DNA of 64,000 nucleotides from Aphelocoma coerulescens (taxonomy: Eukaryota > Chordata > Aves > Passeriformes > Corvidae), in assembly GCF_041296385.1 (NCBI RefSeq), contig NC_091018.1, positions 1,867,501 to 1,931,500 on the forward strand, written 5' to 3'. The position numbers and the translations under genes were made by a program. The notes beneath the pieces are model-generated. The model had not been told where the DNA came from and ran no database searches. It was given only the letters and a program-made list of their open reading frames with translations. Shown piece after piece: positions 57,227-64,000 of this stretch; position 1 is the first letter of the stretch, and each line of letters starts with the position of its first letter.

Positions 57227-59583
57227 CTGTTGTCAGAAATACAGAATGAAAATCAATATTGCTTCAGTCACTGCTTCAGTTTAATTATAAAAGCAAAGAG
57301 ATGGGTGTTATCATGCAGCACACATGCAACACTTGGGTTTATTTTAGCAACATCAAATTCTGCTGTGTCTGTTTCCATATCAGGATGCTTCTGCTGTGTC
57401 AAAATAGTACCATATGAGTGACCATCACAGAATAATATCATGGAATGGTTTGAGCTGGAAGGGACCTTTAAAGTTCATCTTGTCCCACCCCTGCCATGGC
57501 AGGGACACCTTCCACTGTCCCAGGTTGCTCCAAGCCCTGTCCAGCCAGGCCTTGGACACTGCCAGGGATCCAGAGGCAGCCTCAGCAGCTCTGGGCACCC
57601 TCTGCCAGGGCTCCCTACACTAAAATCATACACCAGTTATTCCCAATCTGAAGTTGCCCACTGCACCTCCTTCTTCTTCTCCTCACTATTCACCAGTTTG
57701 AAAACTGTTTCTACAATAACTAAAAACTTCAAAAAACCCCACATCAGAACCACCCAAAAAACACCCATACCCAAGTAAGTCACATCACCAGGTGTTTTTT
57801 CTATTCCTGCAGATCACTTCTGCAAAATGCCCGAAGTCTCAGGATAGTGGCTAATGGTTTAATTGAACAGCTGTGCACTTTAATTGATTTACTTGGAAAC
57901 AGGTAGACAATAGCACAACACCAAAAGTGCTGATCCACATTAAAGACTAAAATGGGACTCAAGGGAAATACCAAGTTTGGTAAAAGATGTTAACTGCAAA
58001 CAGAAGTAGCATTAGAGTAGGACCAAAAAAAAAAATCAATAGCTGCAGAGGAAAAAAAATCAGATAAAAAGCACTCTTCCTGTTTTAATTACACTCACTA
58101 TTTAGCTTTAATAGAACACCTTATGGAGTCTCAGATTTCTATTAAAACACCCTTTCAAAGGCACTCTCTTGATAGAGCTGCATCTTCAGATAATGCAGTA
58201 TCATCGTCCTTGCTTGAATGATTCTTGTTATTTTACTACTATGACATGACTTAACAAGCCAAAGTACATGTCCAATCTGAAATTAATAGAGAGAAGAGGT
58301 GCCATCTGCTCTGATTGCTGCTGCCACAGAGACTCTGGCTTAATGGCTTGTGCTAATACATTACAAGTAAAGAACGATTTTGTCAGAAACAAGGTAATGA
58401 GTCTTGCAATTGTGCCTTCACTGAGGTATCAGAGAGCTTTGGGAGGGGGAGCTTGGCAGGAATGGTGGGTGGTTGTTTTTGTTTGCCTTAAATCAACAAG
58501 GTCATAAAGAAGGAGACAAGCTCAGAATGAATTCTTCAGTGATAGCACTATTAAGATCAGAATGTCATTTACAGAAACTTGCTGAACACCATTAACTCAT
58601 CAGCCCTGAAACAAGAGGTGCTAACAGCAAACACAGCATTAAGGCAACTACAGCTGATGTGTATTAGATCCAAGACTGGAAAAAGGCATCCCAAGGATAC
58701 CTACCCAGTTCACATTGTACTTTTCCATATCTTTCAGCCAAAATAGCTGAAATACAAATTCTAATACAAAATGTGCATCAATACTGTACTGGGAGAAGAC
58801 AGTAAGTCAAAGTCATCCTTTAATAGGATATTCAGCCACTTGGCCTCCATGCAAACATGGCAGTACCAAAAAAAAAACCCCAAACCAACCCCAATTTAAA
58901 AAAAGCTTGCATTGTAATAGCAACCAAAACTCTTAGCTAGTCTGGTGCCCACAGAGAATTAAAAGTCTCTATCCATTGACCATAAGCAGCAATGAACATG
59001 ATCTAAGTCAAGACTTAGTAAAAACCACTGGCAGAGAATGTTTATTTTATTATTTTATAAAAACAACTTTAAAAGCTCACTAGATCACCCTTAGAGAAGC
59101 ACTAGTGGCTGATGAGAGGCACACATTGAACACACCAAGGAATGCAGAGTCCCTGTTGACGAAAGTACCAATGATATCCTGCTGTACTTCATTCATCCCA
59201 AAAGGAACAGTGCCAAAACTGGGCACAGCCCATTCTACACCTGCCATAATTATCATATCTGAATATTTAAGAGGCAACAGTCAAAAGCCCCAGAACCAGG
59301 AACAGATTTATTACCTGAACATTACATCTGGCATTCAAGGAAAGAAATATCACTAATTACTCTCTTTACTACAGTCAAGACTTCTTAATCCTTTTTTTGG
59401 CACAAGAACTGAGCTCCTTGCTCTCAAACCACTAACAAGCAGAAAATCTAATACCAGTGGACCATTGGTGTTTATTTCTCCTCTTTTACTGACCCCTGTT
59501 TTGCGTGTAAATTATTGAAAGGTCACAAAGCAATCCACCGTGTTCCAGCCTTTTAGCTGAAGGACACAGAAAAGCAAACTCAC
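57227..59583 (-). other. Intron between DID exons 5 and 6 of window
   Basis: 2357 nt, GT-AG. Contains a CR1 fragment at 57423-57620 and short A runs. No other feature. Confidence 0.85.
57423..57620 (-). mobile_element. CR1 LINE fragment (3' end)
   Basis: About 200 bp: atcatggaatggtttgagct, ggaagggacctttaaagttc, cacccctgccatggcaggga and cttccactgtcccaggttgc. It is the clearest CR1 3' end here together with 39577-39701. Minus orientation, no coding capacity. Confidence 0.88.
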
Positions 59584-59695
59584 CTGCAGCTGTATGAACT
59601 CGTGGTTCTCCAGGCCTTCAACAATCTGAGAGAAACGCTCTTCCCTGCTGTGCCTCTCAGCAGCAGTTGTTATAGCACACAAAAGCTTGTCCAGA
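59584..59695 (-). CDS. DIAPH2: DIAPH2 exon 5 of window (FH3/DID)
   Basis: 112 nt. The first base (T) completes the Ile codon, after acceptor ttctcttag. It encodes LDKLLCAITTAAERHSREER, then FSQIVEGLENHEFIQLQ, and ends on a codon boundary before donor gtgagt. Compared with my memory of human DIAPH2 (AAERNNRERFSPIVEGLENQ) there is one extra Glu in the loop after AAER. The exon belongs to the DID armadillo repeats. An antisense open frame covers it and is not real. Confidence 0.92.
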
Positions 59696-60489
59696 CTAAG
59701 AGAAAGACAAACTGTCAAAAGGCACAGCACAGCCAACTCGCTCATTTTAAACATACTCAGCCCACTATCCACATGACTCAAGGCTTTAGGGCACTGACAG
59801 AGTTTAAATGCATTTATCTACAAAAGGTGAAAACAAATCAAGAATCAAGTGTTAAAAATATCTACAAGATTAATGTTGGAATAAGAAAAAAAGGGTGAGT
59901 AAATCTCTGTATTATTATTTCAGCTAAGAAACAATCAATCAGTGAGGGAGAAAAAATCCTTACCTCTCCAAGGCCATGCACTTGAAAACAGATGACATGT
60001 TTAACATCTGGAAATTCTAATAAATTGTCCTTTCAGAAATCAAAATGTTTTAATCTATTTATTGCATAGTAGATGAAGTTTGCCCATTTGAACCTTCAGT
60101 AAATAAATACAACGATGAATTTACAGGAAACATATGCCAAGTGATTATCTTTGTTTTAAAAATCTCATGGGCAAGTGCTAAATAAGTTCAACTGTTCCAA
60201 AGCCCAGCTGCAAATGCAAACTTCTTGTTCCTGTGGTAGAGAGGTGATTTGTCCTTTCAGACCTTCCACTTCAGCCACAGTGCAAGTGAGCCACAGGTCT
60301 CTGCTCACTTGCTTTTCTCTGATTTAATACTGAATTAGGGCAATAGAACAGGTGAAATCTCTTTAATTTTAAACCACATTAATAAAGACTTAATAGGCTA
60401 CATTTGTTTCACTGACAAGGTTTCTCACCTGTGTCCAAGTTAACAACTCATGAGCACAAAAAAAGAGAAAGCTTCAATATCTCACTTAC
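59696..60489 (-). other. Intron between DID exons 4 and 5 of window
   Basis: 794 nt, GT-AG. Nothing else recognised. Confidence 0.85.
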
Positions 60490-60626
60490 ATGTTTTCCTC
60501 TCCAACAATGCAGATGGCAGAAAGGATTTTCACTGTCTCAGTCATCATGTGTGGTTGCTTTGGATCAATTGCTCTTGACAACAGCAAGAGACTCCTTTCA
60601 TCTCCTAGAATCCTTTGCAAACCGTA
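60490..60626 (-). CDS. DIAPH2: DIAPH2 exon 4 of window (FH3/DID)
   Basis: 137 nt, phase 0 start after acceptor gtttcag, ending with AT of an Ile codon before donor gtaagt. It encodes YGLQRILGDERSLLLLSRAI, then DPKQPHMMTETVKILSAICI and VGEEN. This is one of the most conserved parts of the DID armadillo domain in DIAPH proteins. In mDia1 this domain binds the C-terminal DAD helix and so holds the formin inactive until Rho-GTP binds. The first residue is Tyr where I recall Phe in mammals, a conservative change. Confidence 0.94.
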
Positions 60627-61603
60627 CTGAAACAAAAAGCTCCTGATGAAAAGGGTGCTCTTGCCTTGGACACTCCTCACTAGCTCTGGGATAAGGTCCT
60701 TAGGGATTCTCCCAACCCCTCCCTCCCACAGGGGCTTTGGCAACACTCTACTAAAAGCCTCAGGCCACAGGTCAGTGTCCCCAGTCTTGAATCTGAGGCT
60801 TTCTGCTGACAGAGATTCAGCTCTTCAGGAGGACACTGGGACCTTGTAAAATCACTACACCCACCAAAAGACAAATCAGGTTTTATTTTCTATGTCTGGA
60901 ACACCCCAGAAGTATGAAAAATCTGCCTTTCTCCCTCTTCATTAGACAAGCTCATCTGTGAGATTTTTCTAAACTGGGTAGAAGTAGTTATAAGTAATTT
61001 TTATGCAGTTTTATTTGCTGGAGAGGATACATAAGTACAAGACTTCAGATTTTGCTATGCATTAAGCAAAATTACAAGTTTAATACATCAGCTTCTAGAA
61101 ACAGTACTCATACTCTGTAAACCTGAGTAACCTGTGTTAGAGAAAATTAGATCCAACTTAACCTAATCCTTTACCCACAATCTACCAACTTAAAAACCAC
61201 AGCTAAAAAGATATCAAATCCTATTCAATTTAAATCAGGTGAAAAGTACATTATATTAACAATCATGTATTGAAATCTGAATTTATAAAGCTTTATTTTT
61301 TCTAATTTCCAAGTAATTCATTTCCAAATTCACTTACCTTAAATTTATACTATCATCCTCCCTTTATCAAATATTTTACTGCCAAAAATCAATAGTATTG
61401 AACAAAACTAAGAAAAAAAATGCATATTCTGAAAGGCTCATGAAGAAGACTCTTAACAGAAGAGTAAGACTTACACTTCCAAAGAGTTAAACACTGGATA
61501 TCCCAAAGCTTTCCTTCCCTCTCCAACATTTAACATGCTACATATATCTTGAGCTAAGAAAAATCAATCATGCTAGAAGTATGTGAATTTAAAATACACT
61601 TAC
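60627..61603 (-). other. Intron between DID exons 3 and 4 of window
   Basis: 977 nt, GT-AG. AT-rich, nothing else recognised. Confidence 0.85.
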
Positions 61604-61673
61604 TTTATTGTTCATAAATGCTTTGAGGCACTGGATAAGTTTATGTTGATTCTTCTTATCAATACTTTCTTGC
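61604..61673 (-). CDS. DIAPH2: DIAPH2 exon 3 of window (FH3/DID)
   Basis: 70 nt. The first base completes a Gln codon after acceptor ctcaag. It encodes QESIDKKNQHKLIQCLKAFM and ends NNK exactly at a codon boundary before donor gtaagt. The match to DIAPH family members is strong, especially the LIQCLKAFMNNK helix, a conserved armadillo segment of the DID. The long-range function follows from the family and is not shown by this short exon itself. Confidence 0.92.
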
Positions 61674-61754
61674 CTTGAGAGGAATGAGGAAAATAACATA
61701 AGGAAATTCTTCACAACTTCCCCACCCCTCCCTTCAAATGATCCAAGTCCTTAC

Positions 61755-61829
61755 TGTTTCTTGTCCAGAAGCTTTTCCAATGCATCCAACAGAAGTCCAA
61801 GACCTTCATGTCCAAAATTGTTAACCCAG
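61755..61829 (-). CDS. DIAPH2: DIAPH2 exon 2 of window (FH3/DID)
   Basis: 75 nt. The acceptor is tttttctag, and the first base completes the Ser codon begun in the previous exon. It encodes WVNNFGHEGLGLLLDALEKL followed by LDKK and part of a Gln codon, with donor gtaagg. In mDia-family structures this is an armadillo-repeat helix pair of the diaphanous inhibitory domain. The intron to the next exon is only 81 nt, the shortest in the window. Confidence 0.93.
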
Positions 61830-62352
<523 letters not shown>

Positions 62353-64000
62353 CTATCACAGAAGGCAGAATGCTGCTGAGTGTTCTATTGATCAAGTAGT
62401 GTTTAGATGATAAAATAGAAGAGTAATATTTCCATGTGAATTTTCAAGTCACAGTACAAGTATTCAAGACACCAGACTTGACTTGGATTTGTCACCAGTG
62501 TTTAATACTTCTGGTTTTGCACCACAAGGATAACTATTTCTGCTGGAATCTTTTTCACTTCTTTGAGTAAAAGTGCATGTACTACAAATTGAATATAAAA
62601 ATTTAATTCCATCATTCAGTTGTATTAACATCTTTAATGAGAGTAAATTAAACACCTACTTCACAACACTGTATTAGAAAATCACAGACAAAAAAACCCC
62701 AGTTCATGCAACTTCGTGAGCCAATTTTTTGCTGTACCATAGTCCATGTTTGGCCCCTAACAGATATCTCTACAGGATGTTGTTTGCTGCAAAAAAAATG
62801 ATACAGGAGATTTGACAAAGAGCTCTCTCCTGCTGAAGTGCCACTACAGAAGAATAACCACTTCCAAGGTATTTCACTATTAAAATCCCTGAGCATCAGT
62901 TTTTAGAGCTATAGTATTCAAACCCATGAACAAGACACAAAGCATTTTCCAAAAGGTGCAACTAATCTTTTGTACAGCTCTGACAGGTTGCAGTAGGCTT
63001 ATCTCAGAAGAGTGCTTATGATTCATTTGCAGTTCCTAAAGCTCCTTAGCTCTGAAGGGTCTGTTGAAGACACCCTGATAAAGATGCCCTGGGTGCAAAG
63101 GCAGTATCAAGTGCCTGACCTGAAGAGTGTTTATATACATTTGGTTTTAATTGTATCAGAAGCTTCCACCGCTAATATTCATATTAGTCTCTCTTTCACA
63201 AAGGTCTCCACTTCTCAAAGTTTCTGGTTTGCTCTCTTCAAATTCTTACCATTCATTTTCCAAAAATGCACTAAGTATGGCTGATGACAAAACGACTTGG
63301 CTAAATTTAAGTGAATGACTTTGACCTAGAGATTCAATGCATAAAACAGAACTAAGTCCACATTATCCTTTCAGATTAGAACAAAAACATGACAGACTGT
63401 GACTGCATTGAGACAACAGTGTCCTCTGCACTCTGTCAGCTTTGAAGATGTTTCTTGCTGACATGCAAAAGACCTTCAGCTGGACATCACCTGCCAGTTA
63501 CATATCAAAGGACCAAGGCAGACAAAGATGAGTAAGAAGGATATAAAGGGACTGGAATCAAGTCACCATCCACCTCCTAAACAGAAAGATGCTCTTCCAC
63601 CAAAAGAAAAAGGAATAAATTGGTGGGGATTATCTTTATGAGAGCAGGAACTGATTGTAAATCAGGTTAATGTATCAAAAACCATAAAAATTCAGAAAAA
63701 TCATCACTCCAAAGGACCATAAGACAAAGAACTAGAAAAAGGAACAGCTTTAAGCCATTCATTGAACAGATGGGAATCAGAAAAGATTCTATGTGTAACC
63801 AATGCACATCGACACAGTATGGATCTAACTGGGCACAAATTGTCATTTCAGCCATTCCCCAACTGGGAAAAGAAGAGAACAGAAATACTGCTGAGAGCCA
63901 GAAAAGGTACAAAGAGATGAGACAATGGTGACTTCAATCAAATGCCACTGTCTGTGAAGCTAGACCCTGAAAAGCACTCTAGAATGCAAGACATAGTGGC
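62353..64000 (-). other. Intron upstream of first visible exon (partial)
   Basis: 1648 nt of intron ending in acceptor tgtgatag. The upstream exon encoding the Rho-binding N-terminus was looked for on the minus strand and not found. No repeats recognised. Confidence 0.8.

Noticed and set aside
62353..64000. Search for the upstream Rho-binding exon
   Set aside because: No segment translating to the expected family residues was seen on the minus strand, so none is annotated.

Overview
This window is vertebrate nuclear DNA, most likely from a bird and perhaps a songbird or other neoavian. It is AT-rich, has no prokaryotic gene layout, and carries several degraded fragments of CR1-type LINEs, the dominant avian retroelement (e.g. 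39577-39701, 57423-57620, 33743-34005). The genus cannot be told from the sequence alone.

The only protein-coding gene I can support is a diaphanous-related formin on the minus strand. I identify it as DIAPH2 because the FH2 exons match DIAPH2 rather than DIAPH1 or DIAPH3, for example [13 protein letters not shown]...[13 protein letters not shown] at 16496-16735 and [17 protein letters not shown] at 22099-22200. I reconstructed 18 internal coding exons with consistent phases, 2602 nt or 867 codons in total. They run from 62352 down to 9550. The first exon(s), with the N-terminus, lie beyond 64000. The last exons, with the end of FH2, the C-terminal coiled coil and the DAD, lie beyond position 1.

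Layout in transcription order, right to left: 62352-54099 encodes the end of the GTPase-binding region and the FH3/DID armadillo domain (8 exons). 53540-52160 encodes the dimerisation and coiled-coil segment (3 exons). 50535-49888 is one large GC-rich exon holding the whole proline-rich FH1 and the start of FH2. 46188-9550 holds six further FH2 exons spread over about 36 kb and separated by long introns, one of 18.2 kb. Everything else is intron with scattered CR1 pieces, two candidate LTRs, microsatellites and A-runs.

How it works: in this family Rho-GTP binds the N-terminal half and releases its contact with the C-terminal DAD. FH1 then feeds profilin-actin to the FH2 dimer, which nucleates and elongates unbranched actin filaments.

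The most notable observation is that the intron at 54216-55156 is not GT-AG. It begins ATATCCTTT and ends in AC, with a TTTTCTTAAC branch site 12 nt upstream, which are the hallmarks of a minor-spliceosome (U12-type) AT-AC intron. The second is the long repetitive FH1, with about eleven PPPPP-LPG modules and perfect tandem 36-nt repeats. I found no second gene, CRISPR array, operon or novel defence system.
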